Shown here: in pieces, positions 1-8,261 of the stretch
Layout of the letters: the number at the start of each line of letters is the position of its first letter
How positions within the stretch are numbered: position 1 is the first letter of the stretch
NCBI RefSeq assembly: GCF_029892425.1
Contig: NZ_JARXWB010000003.1
Location: forward strand, 62,001-126,000
From: Bradyrhizobium sp. BR13661
GTDB taxonomy: Bacteria; Pseudomonadota; Alphaproteobacteria; Rhizobiales; Xanthobacteraceae
Direction: 5' to 3'
DNA: 64,000 nucleotides
Notes under the pieces: model-generated
The model's database searches: none
The model's input: only the letters and a program-made list of their open reading frames with translations
What the model was told of the DNA's origin: nothing
Made by a program: the position numbers and the translations under genes

Positions 1-537
1 GTTGCCGGCGCCCTGCTCGGCCTGATCGGCCTTGCCGTGATTCTGAATCCCACATCGATCGATTGGACCAACACAAACGTGCTCGTCGGCGCCGGCATGG
101 TCATCCTGGCCGCGATCTCCTGGGCCGCGAATATCATCTATATCCGCGCGCACCGCTGGATCGCCTCGCCGTTGCAGCTTCTGATCTGGCAGGTGCTCGT
201 GGCAACAATCATCCTGACTGTCTCGGCGCTGGTCACGGATGGCCTGCCGCACGCGGAATGGTCGTGGAAGCTTGTGCTGCTGTTCCTGTATTCCGGCTTG
301 ATCGGGACCGCACTCGCCTATTGGGCGATGTCAATGGTGAACAAAAGCATCTCGGCGCTGACCACGGCGCTCGGCACCACCGGGACACCGCTCGTCGGCA
401 TCGCCAGTGCGGCGATCCTGCTGGGCGAGCCGATCGACATCAGCCTTGTCATTGCAGCCGCGCTGATCGTGTCCGGCATCGGCCTGGCGACGCTGGGCGA
501 CCGGCTGCTGCGCCGTCAGGCCACCGCGAGCGGCTGA
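1..537 (+). CDS. EamA/DMT-family transporter, C-terminal part (5' truncated by window edge)
   Basis: The frame is open from base 1, so the visible 178 residues are the C-terminal part of a gene that begins outside the window. They hold five to six hydrophobic segments (for example around residues 34-50, 60-78, 90-110 and 160-175). The stretch AILLGEPID before the last helix is typical of the second EamA repeat. DMT/EamA proteins are inner-membrane carriers, usually exporters of amino acids or other metabolites; the substrate cannot be read from the sequence. The gene overlaps the convergent neighbour by 22 bases at their 3' ends. Confidence 0.85.
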   Translation, partial: VAGALLGLIGLAVILNPTSIDWTNTNVLVGAGMVILAAISWAANIIYIRAHRWIASPLQLLIWQVLVATIILTVSALVTDGLPHAEWSWKLVLLFLYSGLIGTALAYWAMSMVNKSISALTTALGTTGTPLVGIASAAILLGEPIDISLVIAAALIVSGIGLATLGDRLLRRQATASG

Positions 538-1571
538 ACGCGGAGGGCACCGCGCAGGCCGGCCGTCGCGCCGAGCAGGATGCCGGCGACCGCGATGAAC
601 GAGCCTAGCGCGAGCGTCGAGATGCCCGTGAGCCCCTGCCCGATCGAGCAGCCGAACGCCATCACACCGCCGATCCCCATCAGCGCGGCACCGCCGGCCG
701 ATCGCAGCATGTGGCGTGGCGAAGAATAGCCCTCGAGCTTGAAGCGACCGGTAACGAGCGAGGTCACCAGACTGCCGGCGAAGACCCCGCCAACGGTCGC
801 AATGCCGAAGTTGAGCGTCAGACCGGTCGAGAGCATCGCGTATTGCAGGCTGTCTGCGATCGGCGCGATGAAGGTGAGCGAAGTGACCGGCACCGGATTG
901 AAATCGTCGGCGCCGAGATAGCCGGTGACGTACCAGCCACCGGCGACGAGCAGACCGACGATGGCGCCCGCCGCGATCTGGCCCGGCGAGCGACGGAACG
1001 CCGGCTGGGCGAAGGCAAACAGGATCAACGCAACGACGACCACGACGACGGCCAGCGCGCACGAAACAGCCTCAGTCGGACCAAGCATCGCCAGCACCGA
1101 CGGCAGAGAATTCGCAGCGACAGTCGTTTGCGACGCCTGAACCAACGCAATGCGCGCCGGTGCGATCAGGCCCTTGAGCGCCATCTGCGCGGCAATTGCG
1201 AGCACGATCACGACGACGAAGGAGCGGAGATTGCCGCGCCCAAGCAGCACCAGCGCGCGCGAGCCGCAGCCGTTCGACAGCACCATCCCGTAGCCGAACA
1301 GCAAGCCGCCGAGGAACAGTACCGGCACCGAAAAGGTCTGCTGCAGGTAGATCGACTTGCCGAGATCGACCATGCCCTTGCCGGCGAGAAACTGGCTCGC
1401 CGCAATCGCGACCGCGATCGCCAGTGCATAAGATCGCACCAGCCGCCCGTCTCCCTCCGCCAGCCATCCGCGCATGCTGCTCAGCAGGCAGAAGCCGCTG
1501 AGCAGACCGACGGCGCCGTAGACGAGGCCGATGACGAGACCGGCGAGGACGACGAGTTGGGTGGATTCCAT
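516..1571 (-). CDS. YeeE/YedE-family (TsuA-like) sulfur-compound transporter
   Basis: The 351-residue polytopic membrane protein has about nine hydrophobic segments. It carries the two family signatures, each with a conserved cysteine: LSNGCGSRALVLLGRGNLR near residue 100 and FGCSIGQGLTG near residue 307. In characterised YeeE/TsuA proteins these cysteines line a path for thiosulfate uptake, so import of thiosulfate or a related sulfur compound is inferred. The length matches the fused two-repeat form. The ATG start lies two bases beyond the stop of the upstream MDR gene, which suggests co-transcription. No TusA/YeeD partner is visible next to it. Confidence 0.88.
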   Translation of the reverse strand: MESTQLVVLAGLVIGLVYGAVGLLSGFCLLSSMRGWLAEGDGRLVRSYALAIAVAIAASQFLAGKGMVDLGKSIYLQQTFSVPVLFLGGLLFGYGMVLSNGCGSRALVLLGRGNLRSFVVVIVLAIAAQMALKGLIAPARIALVQASQTTVAANSLPSVLAMLGPTEAVSCALAVVVVVVALILFAFAQPAFRRSPGQIAAGAIVGLLVAGGWYVTGYLGADDFNPVPVTSLTFIAPIADSLQYAMLSTGLTLNFGIATVGGVFAGSLVTSLVTGRFKLEGYSSPRHMLRSAGGAALMGIGGVMAFGCSIGQGLTGISTLALGSFIAVAGILLGATAGLRGALRVQPLAVA

Positions 1572-1573
1572 GA

Positions 1574-2578
1574 CTACGGCTTCAGGATCACGCGATCGCG
1601 TGATGAGCCGGCGACCGCGACGTAGGCGTCCTTGGCGCGCTCCAGCGGATAGACGGCGCTCGCCTTGATCGGGAACGGCTTGAGGTGGCCGCTCGCAAAT
1701 CCCGGGCTGAGATCGCGCAACACCGCGCCCGTTGCGATCGACGACAGGCCGAGCGTATCGATGCCGACATAAGTGTGCTGGCCCCGATAAAATTCGAGGA
1801 TGTTGAACTGCACGATGCGGTCGATCGCGGCGATCAGGATCTGGCGACCGCGAAGCGCCAGCGACTTGTGCGCCGCCTGGAAATAGGGATCGCCGACCGT
1901 GTTGAAGACGACGTCGGCCCCCTTGCCACCGGTCAGTTCACGCACGCGCGCAGCGACGTCGACAGCAGACGCGTCGATCACCTCGATGGGCGCGTTGCTG
2001 TGGCCTTCATAGGCTTCCGCCTTGCGCACGACGCCGACGACGTGCGCGCCCTGCCAGGTTGCGATCTGCACCGCGGCCTGCCCAACCTTGCCGTTGACGC
2101 CGAACACCAGCACGGTCTCACCGGCCTTGGGAATGCCAGCGCGACGAAAGCCTTCCATTGCGGTAACAAACGGCACGCCGATGCCTGCGGCCTCTTCCCA
2201 GGACAGCGACTTGGGCTTCTCGACCACCGCGTCAGCTTCGACCACGAGATGGCTCGCATGCGTGCCGTCTCGGCGGATGCCGAGATCGCCGGATGAGCCG
2301 AACACTTCGCGACCAACGGTGCCAGCCGGGCCGTCGATCACGACGCCAGCGTAGTCACGGCCCGGCGTGCGCGGGAACACGGCATAGGGCATCAGCCCCG
2401 TCGCGGCCTTGACGTCCGACGGGTTGACGGCCGCGGCTTTCACTTCAATCAGCAGATCGTTCGGGCCACGCGTGAGGGTCTGACGCTCTACGTCAGGTGC
2501 AATCGCAGCGGCGTTCTCGGCCTTGGCATTGAGGCGCACGCAGCGCGCTTCGACGGTCTTGGTATCGGCTGGCGACAT
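1574..2578 (-). CDS. MDR-family zinc-independent alcohol dehydrogenase / quinone oxidoreductase-like protein
   Basis: The 334-residue protein has an N-terminal GroES-like domain (VNPSDVKAATG, TPGRDYAGVV) and a Rossmann domain with the nucleotide loop VFGVNGKVGQAAVQIA near residue 155. The structural zinc cysteines of true alcohol dehydrogenases are absent, so it belongs with quinone oxidoreductase-type NADPH enzymes; the substrate is unknown. The ATG sits only three bases after the T-run of the paaK terminator and has no Shine-Dalgarno sequence. An in-frame GTG 13 codons downstream is an alternative start. It directly precedes the YeeE gene. Confidence 0.8.
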   Translation of the reverse strand: MSPADTKTVEARCVRLNAKAENAAAIAPDVERQTLTRGPNDLLIEVKAAAVNPSDVKAATGLMPYAVFPRTPGRDYAGVVIDGPAGTVGREVFGSSGDLGIRRDGTHASHLVVEADAVVEKPKSLSWEEAAGIGVPFVTAMEGFRRAGIPKAGETVLVFGVNGKVGQAAVQIATWQGAHVVGVVRKAEAYEGHSNAPIEVIDASAVDVAARVRELTGGKGADVVFNTVGDPYFQAAHKSLALRGRQILIAAIDRIVQFNILEFYRGQHTYVGIDTLGLSSIATGAVLRDLSPGFASGHLKPFPIKASAVYPLERAKDAYVAVAGSSRDRVILKP

Positions 2579-2585
2579 GGAAAAA

Positions 2586-2603
2586 CCCGCGATTTCTCGC
2601 GGG
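2586..2603 (-). terminator. Rho-independent terminator after paaK
   Basis: A seven-base-pair GC-rich stem (CCCGCGA/TCGCGGG, four-base loop) is followed on the minus strand by a run of five T. It lies 53 bases beyond the paaK stop and ends three bases before the ATG of the next minus-strand gene. Confidence 0.75.
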
Positions 2604-2655
2604 CCTTGTCGCCTTTGGGGGCGGTCAAGTCAATCCGTCGGGTCAGTCCTTCAAG

Positions 2656-3987
2656 TCAATCCTTGGGCCGCTTGTCGTAGAGCCGCTTGGCCTTGCCCAG
2701 CGAGCGCTCCAGCGTCGCGGGCGCGACCACCTGCACCCTGGAGCTGATGCCGATCGTGTTCTTGATATGGGTCGAAATCCGGTCGGCGTGATCGACAAGG
2801 CCCCTTCCGTCCCAGCTCTCCGACCGCGCCTCGGCGATGATCGTCAGCTCGTCCATGCGGCCTTCGCGGGTGAGCTCGAGGATGAAGTGGCCCCCGCACC
2901 AGTCGGTTGCGAGCAGCACCTCCTCGATCTGGGTCGGAAACAGATTGACGCCGCGCAGGATGATCATGTCGTCCGAGCGGCCCGTCACCTTCTCCATCCG
3001 CCGCATGCCCGGCCGTGCCGTGCCCGGCAGCAGGCGCGTCAGGTCGCGGGTGCGATAGCGGATCACCGGGAAGGCTTCCTTTGTCAACGAGGTGAACACC
3101 AGCTCGCCCTTCTCGCCATCGGGGAGCACTGCGCCGGTCTCGGGGTCGATCACTTCAGGATAGAAATGGTCCTCCCAGATGTGCAGGCCGTCCTTGGTCT
3201 CGATGCATTCCTGCGCAACGCCGGGGCCGATCACCTCGGACAGGCCGTAGATGTCGGTCGCATCCATATCGAAAGCGTCCTCGATCTCGCCGCGCATCGC
3301 GTTGGTCCAGGGCTCGGCGCCGAAGATGCCGACCTTGAGCGAACACTGGCGTGGATCGAGCTTCTGCCGCTTGAACTCGTCGAGGATCGCCAGCATGTAG
3401 CTCGGCGTCACCGTGATGATATCAGGCCTGAAGTCGTTGATGAGCTGCACCTGGCGCTCGGTCATGCCACCGGAGATCGGAACCACCGTGCAGCCGAGCT
3501 TCTCGGCGCCGTAATGGACACCAAGGCCACCGGTGAAAAGACCATAGCCATAGGCATTGTGGATGATCATGCCAGTGCGACCACCGGCGGCGCGGATCGA
3601 TCGCGCCATCACGTCCGACCATGTCTCGATATCGCGTTGGGTATAACCGACCACGATCGGCTTGCCCGTCGTGCCCGATGACGCATGCACGCGCACCAGT
3701 TTTTCGCGCGGCACGGCGAACATGTTGAAGGGATAATTGTCGCGAAGGTCCGTCTTCACCGTGAACGGAAATTTCGCGAGATCAGAGAGTTCACGAAAAT
3801 CGGACGGATGCACGCCAGCCTTGTCGAAGGCCTTGCGATAATGTGCGACGTTGTCGTAGGCGTGCTGCAGCGACCAGGCCAGCCGCTGCCTCTGCAGCGC
3901 CATGATCTCGTCGCGCGACGCACGCTCATGCGCATCCATCTCGGCCTCATAAACGTGGCCGCCTTCCTTCAGCTTCGTCGAAGCCAT
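2656..3987 (-). CDS. paaK: Phenylacetate-CoA ligase PaaK
   Basis: PaaK activates phenylacetate to phenylacetyl-CoA with ATP and CoA in the cytoplasm, the first step of the aerobic hybrid pathway. The 443-residue protein matches the family length (E. coli about 437). It shows the adenylate-forming P-loop-like motif SSGTTGKPIVVGYT near residue 106, the motif DIYGLSEVIGPGVA and the C-terminal hinge RSDDMIILRGVNLFPTQ. The ATG at 3987 (MASTKLKEGG) is preferred over an upstream in-frame ATG at 4044, because the longer form would overlap paaI and is not conserved. It is the last gene of the operon before a terminator. Confidence 0.96.
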   Translation of the reverse strand: MASTKLKEGGHVYEAEMDAHERASRDEIMALQRQRLAWSLQHAYDNVAHYRKAFDKAGVHPSDFRELSDLAKFPFTVKTDLRDNYPFNMFAVPREKLVRVHASSGTTGKPIVVGYTQRDIETWSDVMARSIRAAGGRTGMIIHNAYGYGLFTGGLGVHYGAEKLGCTVVPISGGMTERQVQLINDFRPDIITVTPSYMLAILDEFKRQKLDPRQCSLKVGIFGAEPWTNAMRGEIEDAFDMDATDIYGLSEVIGPGVAQECIETKDGLHIWEDHFYPEVIDPETGAVLPDGEKGELVFTSLTKEAFPVIRYRTRDLTRLLPGTARPGMRRMEKVTGRSDDMIILRGVNLFPTQIEEVLLATDWCGGHFILELTREGRMDELTIIAEARSESWDGRGLVDHADRISTHIKNTIGISSRVQVVAPATLERSLGKAKRLYDKRPKD

Positions 3988-4022
3988 TCTCGTTTCCCCA
4001 CATTGATCTGTTCTTCTGCTTG

Positions 4023-4463
4023 TTATTCTTGCGCCGGCAGCCACGTGCCGGGAATGACACGCGAATGCCCGCGGAATTCAGCGATGACGGTGTCGCCTGC
4101 GGTGACGCGCACATCATAGATGCCGGAGCGGCCACCGCGGGTCACCTCACGCGCCTTCGCAACAAGGCGATCGCCGAGCTTGCCCGGCTTGATGAAGGTA
4201 ATCTGGCCTTGAGCTGCCACGACACGGTCGTTGTGCGAGTTGCAGGCAAAGGCGAAGGCGGAATCGGCGAGCGTGAAGATGAAGCCGCCATGGGCGATGC
4301 GCTGGCCATTGACCATGTCCGGCCGCACCATCATTGCGAGCGTCGCAAAACCCGGGCCGACCTCGACGATCTCCATGCCGAGCCCCTTGGAGGCATCGTC
4401 CTCCGCCCACATCGCGTCGGCGCAGGCGCGGGCAACATCCTGAGGGGCGGCTTTGACGTTCAC
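4023..4463 (-). CDS. paaI: Hydroxyphenylacetyl-CoA thioesterase PaaI
   Basis: The 146-residue hotdog-fold thioesterase carries the catalytic signature NGQRIAHGGFIFTLADSAFA (residues about 52-71). In the phenylacetate pathway PaaI hydrolyses dead-end ring-hydroxylated or epoxidised CoA thioesters, preventing CoA depletion. The start is a GTG preceded by GGGAGAA at good spacing. It lies between paaE (55 bases upstream) and paaK (35 bases downstream) in one transcription unit. Confidence 0.95.
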   Translation of the reverse strand: MNVKAAPQDVARACADAMWAEDDASKGLGMEIVEVGPGFATLAMMVRPDMVNGQRIAHGGFIFTLADSAFAFACNSHNDRVVAAQGQITFIKPGKLGDRLVAKAREVTRGGRSGIYDVRVTAGDTVIAEFRGHSRVIPGTWLPAQE

Positions 4464-4518
4464 GCACTTCTCCCGGCCAAATGCTCGCCCATGATGTTCT
4501 GCTGGTTGGCCGATACTG

Positions 4519-5601
4519 TCAAACGTGGTCGTAGTCGACCACGACCCGCTCGGACGAAGGCTTGGCCTGACAGGTCAGAACAAAGCCGGCCTTCAGCTCC
4601 CAGGGTTCCAGCGAATAGTTGAGGTCCATCGGCGCCTCGCCCTCGACCAGCTTGGCGCGGCAGGTCGAGCACATGCCGCCCTTGCAGGCGAAGGGAAGAT
4701 CGACTCCGGCGCGCAGCGCGGCATCGAGGATGGCTTCGTCCTCGGCGACCGGTACGTCACGGCGCTTGCCGTCGATGATCAGGGAGGCGACCGCCTTCGG
4801 TGGCGCATCGGGAGCCACGACCTTCTTTGCGCGCGGCTTGCCGCCGAATTCGGAGACAAAGCGCTCGACATGAATGCGCTCCTCCGCGATCCCGAGACCT
4901 CGGCAAGTCGCCTCGACGTCCTCGCTCATGCCTGATGGCCCGCAGATGAAAACATGGTCGACGCTTTCGGCGGGCACCAGCGAGCGCAGCAGCACCCTCA
5001 CCTTCTCGCCGTCGAGCCGGCCGTGCAGGATCGGGATGTCCTGCTCCTCGCCGGAGATGACGTGGAAGATCGAAAGACGATCGATGAAGCGGTCCTTCAA
5101 CTCCTCAAGCGCCTCGAGGAACATGATGTTGTCGGTGGCGCGGTTGCCGTAGAAGAGGAAGAAACGGCTGTCCGGCTCGCGCGCCAGCACGCCCTTGACG
5201 ATCGACAGGATCGGCGTGATGCCGGATCCTGCGGCAAAGCCGACATGGATGCGTCCGGCTTCAGCAGGCGGAACGACGCCAAAGCGCCCCGTCGGCGTCA
5301 TCACGTCGAGCTCGTCGCCGTGCTTCAGTTCGTCCGCCGCCCAGCTCGAGAACGCGCCGCCATCGACCTTTTTCACGGCGATGCGGATCTCTCCGTCGTC
5401 AGGGCCGGAGCAGATCGAATAGGAGCGGCGCACTTCCTCGCCGTCGAGCGTGGTGCGCAGCGTGAGATACTGACCAGGGCTGAACGCATAATCGTCGGCC
5501 AGTTCGCGCGGGATGGCAAAGGTCATCGAAACGGCGTCGGAGGCCTCGCGGCGGAGATCGTTGACGGCCAAGCGGTGGAAGCGCGGTGCGGCTGCTGACA
5601 T
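4519..5601 (-). CDS. paaE: 1,2-phenylacetyl-CoA epoxidase reductase subunit PaaE
   Basis: PaaE passes electrons from NADPH to the di-iron epoxidase PaaAC. The protein (about 360 residues) has an N-terminal ferredoxin-NADP reductase module (FAD motif RRSYSICSG near 60, nucleotide motif GFAAGSGITPI near 120) and a C-terminal plant-type [2Fe-2S] ferredoxin domain with cysteines in CKGGMCSTC and LTCQAKP. The ATG at 5601, two bases after the paaD stop, is chosen over a GTG at 5613 that would overlap paaD. The length agrees with E. coli PaaE (356). Confidence 0.95.
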   Translation of the reverse strand: MSAAAPRFHRLAVNDLRREASDAVSMTFAIPRELADDYAFSPGQYLTLRTTLDGEEVRRSYSICSGPDDGEIRIAVKKVDGGAFSSWAADELKHGDELDVMTPTGRFGVVPPAEAGRIHVGFAAGSGITPILSIVKGVLAREPDSRFFLFYGNRATDNIMFLEALEELKDRFIDRLSIFHVISGEEQDIPILHGRLDGEKVRVLLRSLVPAESVDHVFICGPSGMSEDVEATCRGLGIAEERIHVERFVSEFGGKPRAKKVVAPDAPPKAVASLIIDGKRRDVPVAEDEAILDAALRAGVDLPFACKGGMCSTCRAKLVEGEAPMDLNYSLEPWELKAGFVLTCQAKPSSERVVVDYDHV

Positions 5602-5603
5602 GG

Positions 5604-6107
5604 TCAATGACACTTGAAGTAATCGAAGGGTTCGCGGCAGGTCTTGCAGCGCCAGAGCGCCTTGCAGGAGGTCGAGCCGAACTCGGACAACAGCTCGGTC
5701 TTGTCAGAACCGCATTGCGGGCATGCCACAGCCTGCTCGCCGAACAACGCGCGACGCGAGTGTGAGGCTTGCGGCGGCGCGATGCCGTAGGCACGCAGCT
5801 TGCGGCGCCCCTCCTCGCTCATCCAGTCGGTGGTCCAGGCGGGCGACAGCACAGTGCGGATTTTCGGCTTAAGGAAACCGGCGCGCTCCAGCGCGATCTC
5901 GATTTCGAGGGCGATCATGTTCATGGCCGGGCACCCCGAATAGGTCGGGGTGATCGCGACCTCGACCTGCTCGCCCTTGAGCGTGACATCGCGCAGCACG
6001 CCGAGATCGGCGATGGTCAGCACCGGAATCTCGGGATCGACCACACTCGCCGCGGCGTCCCAGGCGCGCTGACGCAGTTCGCTGTCGCGCTCCAGCACCG
6101 TCACCAT
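5604..6107 (-). CDS. paaD: Phenylacetyl-CoA epoxidase assembly protein PaaD
   Basis: The 167-residue protein has an N-terminal MIP18/DUF59 domain (VVDPEIPVLTIADLGVLRDV) and a C-terminal zinc-ribbon-like module with CPQC and CKTC pairs, the usual PaaD arrangement. PaaD is needed for a functional PaaABCE epoxidase and probably acts in metal-centre assembly. The ATG at 6107 gives the family length (E. coli 165) and overlaps the paaC stop by seven bases, indicating translational coupling; the upstream in-frame extension is not conserved. Confidence 0.94.
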   Translation of the reverse strand: MVTVLERDSELRQRAWDAAASVVDPEIPVLTIADLGVLRDVTLKGEQVEVAITPTYSGCPAMNMIALEIEIALERAGFLKPKIRTVLSPAWTTDWMSEEGRRKLRAYGIAPPQASHSRRALFGEQAVACPQCGSDKTELLSEFGSTSCKALWRCKTCREPFDYFKCH

Positions 6108-6877
6108 GTCTGCCCCGGGAAAGTGCGCTGCATCGACTGCAGCTCGGACAGGAGATGGCCGAGATGCTCGCTGTGGCGGCCGCAACGGCCGCCCTGCTGC
6201 ATCCAGTCGCTTTGCGGGAGCGTGAGCGTTGCTTCATCGACGACGTCGGAAAGCGTCGTCAGCCAGCGGCCGCGCAAGGTGCCGGGATCGATGGCAATGC
6301 CGGCATGGATCAGGGCGCGTTCGCCTTCATCGACAGAGAACATCTCCCCCGTGAAGGCCCAGAGATGATCAATCGCGCCTTGTGCGCGCGCATGGCTCTC
6401 GTCCGTGCCATCGCCGAGCCGGATGATCCATTCCGAGGCATGCCGGAGATGATACGCGCTTTCCTTCTCGGACTTCGCAGCAATGGCTGCGAGCGTCGGA
6501 TCGCTTGAGGCCATCATGGCGCGCCAGTAGAGGTCGGCGAAAGCGGAATAGAAGAATTGCCGCACCAGCGTCTGGGCGAAATCGCCGTTCGGCTGCTCGA
6601 CCAGCAGCAGGTTGCCGTATTGCCTGACATCGCGCAGGTACGCGAGCTTGTCCTCGTCGTTGTCCTTGGCTTCGACCTTGGCGGCGTAGCTGTAGAGCTC
6701 GCGTGCCTGGCCGATCAGGTCGAGCGCAATGTTCGAGAGCGCCATGTCCTCTTCCAGCATCGGCGCGTGCCCGCACCATTCCGACAGTCGGTGACCGAGG
6801 ATCAGCGCATCATCGGCGCGGCGCAGCGCGTAGAGCACCAGCGGCGTCTCGAAGACCTGGATGTTGGCGCAAGACAT
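6101..6877 (-). CDS. paaC: Phenylacetyl-CoA epoxidase structural subunit PaaC
   Basis: The 258-residue ferritin-like helical protein matches PaaC (E. coli 248), which pairs with PaaA in the epoxidase heterotetramer but lacks a catalytic metal site. Recognisable segments are ADDALILGHRLSEWCGHAP near residue 20 and DLIGQARELYSYAAKVE near 50. The ATG at 6877 (MSCANIQ) is preferred, because the longer ORF from 6922 would run back into paaB. The gap to paaB is 13 bases and the gene overlaps paaD. Confidence 0.94.
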   Translation of the reverse strand: MSCANIQVFETPLVLYALRRADDALILGHRLSEWCGHAPMLEEDMALSNIALDLIGQARELYSYAAKVEAKDNDEDKLAYLRDVRQYGNLLLVEQPNGDFAQTLVRQFFYSAFADLYWRAMMASSDPTLAAIAAKSEKESAYHLRHASEWIIRLGDGTDESHARAQGAIDHLWAFTGEMFSVDEGERALIHAGIAIDPGTLRGRWLTTLSDVVDEATLTLPQSDWMQQGGRCGRHSEHLGHLLSELQSMQRTFPGQTW

Positions 6878-6890
6878 CACATCAACCCCA

Positions 6891-7178
6891 TCACATGTGC
6901 CCCACTTCTTCCGGCACCTCATAGAAGGTCGGGTGCCGGTAGATCTTCGATTCCGCCGGCTCGAACATCATGCCCTTCTCGGCGGGATCGCTTGCAGTGA
7001 TCGCAGTCGACGGCACCACCCAGATCGACAGACCCTCGCCACGGCGGGTGTAAATGTCACGGGCGGCTTGCAGCGCCATCGTCGCATCGCTCGCATGTAG
7101 CGAGCCGACATGCTTGTGCGCGAGCCCGTTGCGGCTGCGAATGAAGACTTCCCACAGCGGCGTATTCGGCGTGGCCAT
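6891..7178 (-). CDS. paaB: Phenylacetyl-CoA epoxidase small subunit PaaB
   Basis: The 95-residue protein has exactly the length of E. coli PaaB and the conserved opening PLWEVFIRSRNGLAHKHVGS. PaaB bridges PaaAC heterodimers and helps couple them to the reductase. The start at 7178 (MATPNTP) was chosen by family length; the longer ORF from 7235 would overlap the end of paaA. It lies ten bases after paaA. Confidence 0.95.
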   Translation of the reverse strand: MATPNTPLWEVFIRSRNGLAHKHVGSLHASDATMALQAARDIYTRRGEGLSIWVVPSTAITASDPAEKGMMFEPAESKIYRHPTFYEVPEEVGHM

Positions 7179-7188
7179 ATCGATCTCC

Positions 7189-8181
7189 CTATTCGGCGGC
7201 TTGCGCGGTCTGGCGCTGTGCGCGCTTGGCGGCATAGGCGGCGGCCGCCTCGCGCACCCAAGCCCCCTCTTCGTGCGCCTTGCGGCGCGCAGCCATGCGG
7301 TCGCGATTGCACGGGCCGTTGCCGGCGAGCACCTGCTTGAACTCGGTCCAATCGATCTCGCTGTAGCGCCAGTGGCCTTCCGCGTCCTGGGTCATGCCGG
7401 GATCGGGAATGGTGAGGCCGAGATATTGCGCCTGCGGCACGGTGGCATCGACGAACTTCTGGCGCAGCTCGTCATTGGAGAAACGCTTGATCTTCCACTT
7501 GGTCGAGGTGTCGCTGTGCTGGCTGGTCGCATCCGGCGGGCCGAACATCATCAGCGCCGGCCACCACCATCTATTCAGCGCGTCCTGCGCCATCGCCTTC
7601 TGCTCGTCCGAGCCGCGGCACAGCGTCAGCATGATCTCGTAGCCCTGGCGCTGATGGAACGACTCTTCCTTGCAGACGCGGATCATTGCGCGCGCATAGG
7701 GGCCATAGGAGCAGCGACACAGCGGGATCTGGTTCATGATGGCGGCGCCATCGACCAGCCAGCCGATGGTACCGATGTCGGCCCAGGTCAGCGTCGGATA
7801 GTTGAAGATCGAGGAATACTTTGCTTTCCCCGCGAGCATGGCGTCGACCAGCTCTTCGCGGGAGGCGCCAAGCGTCTCGGCCGCAGCGTAGAGATAGAGC
7901 CCGTGACCGCACTCGTCCTGCACCTTGGCGAGCAGCGCGGCCTTGCGGCGCAAGGTCGGCGCGCGCGTGATCCAGTTGCCTTCGGGCAGCATGCCGACGA
8001 TTTCGGAATGGGCGTGCTGGGAGATCTGGCGGGTGAGCGTCTTGCGATAGGCCGCCGGCATCCAGTCGTTCGGCTCGATGCGCTCTTCGGCATCGATGCG
8101 GGCCTGGAACTGCGCCGCCTTGGCCGCATCCTCAAGACCGCGATCGTCGGTCTCAGCCGTATTCAGCGCCTGGGTGTACAT
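7189..8181 (-). CDS. paaA: Phenylacetyl-CoA epoxidase catalytic subunit PaaA
   Basis: PaaA is the di-iron oxygenase subunit that forms the 1,2-epoxide of phenylacetyl-CoA. The 330-residue protein contains two ExxH iron-ligand motifs, KVQDECGHG near residue 105 and [10 protein letters not shown] near 185, on ferritin-like helices. The ATG at 8181 follows an excellent GGGAGGA ribosome-binding site. That site lies inside a six-base-pair hairpin (see the separate entry). It is the first gene of paaABCDE-I-K. Confidence 0.96.
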   Translation of the reverse strand: MYTQALNTAETDDRGLEDAAKAAQFQARIDAEERIEPNDWMPAAYRKTLTRQISQHAHSEIVGMLPEGNWITRAPTLRRKAALLAKVQDECGHGLYLYAAAETLGASREELVDAMLAGKAKYSSIFNYPTLTWADIGTIGWLVDGAAIMNQIPLCRCSYGPYARAMIRVCKEESFHQRQGYEIMLTLCRGSDEQKAMAQDALNRWWWPALMMFGPPDATSQHSDTSTKWKIKRFSNDELRQKFVDATVPQAQYLGLTIPDPGMTQDAEGHWRYSEIDWTEFKQVLAGNGPCNRDRMAARRKAHEEGAWVREAAAAYAAKRAQRQTAQAAE

Positions 8182-8188
8182 GCGCAGT

Positions 8189-8208
8189 CCTCCCGATTTA
8201 TTGGGAGG
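8189..8208 (-). promoter_or_regulatory. Hairpin sequestering the paaA Shine-Dalgarno
   Basis: CCTCCC and GGGAGG (8203-8208 and 8189-8194 read on the minus strand) form a perfect six-pair GC-rich stem around an AT-rich eight-base loop. The 3' arm is the paaA ribosome-binding site itself. It could lower translation initiation or serve as a DNA operator half-site; only the sequence symmetry is observed. Confidence 0.5.
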
Positions 8209-8209
8209 C

Positions 8210-8261
8210 AATATATAACAAAAATTACGTCATGCAAGATATTTCTGTAACATATGAATCA
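8210..8261 (-). promoter_or_regulatory. Predicted paaA promoter with PaaX-like half-site
   Basis: This AT-rich gap between paaX and paaA holds a sigma-70-like pair on the minus strand: TTGCAT (8232-8237) and TATATT (8210-8215) with a 16-base spacer. TGATTC at 8256-8261, which includes the paaX stop codon, matches the core of the enterobacterial PaaX operator. Transcription from here would start at or next to the hairpin. The prediction rests on sequence alone. Confidence 0.45.
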
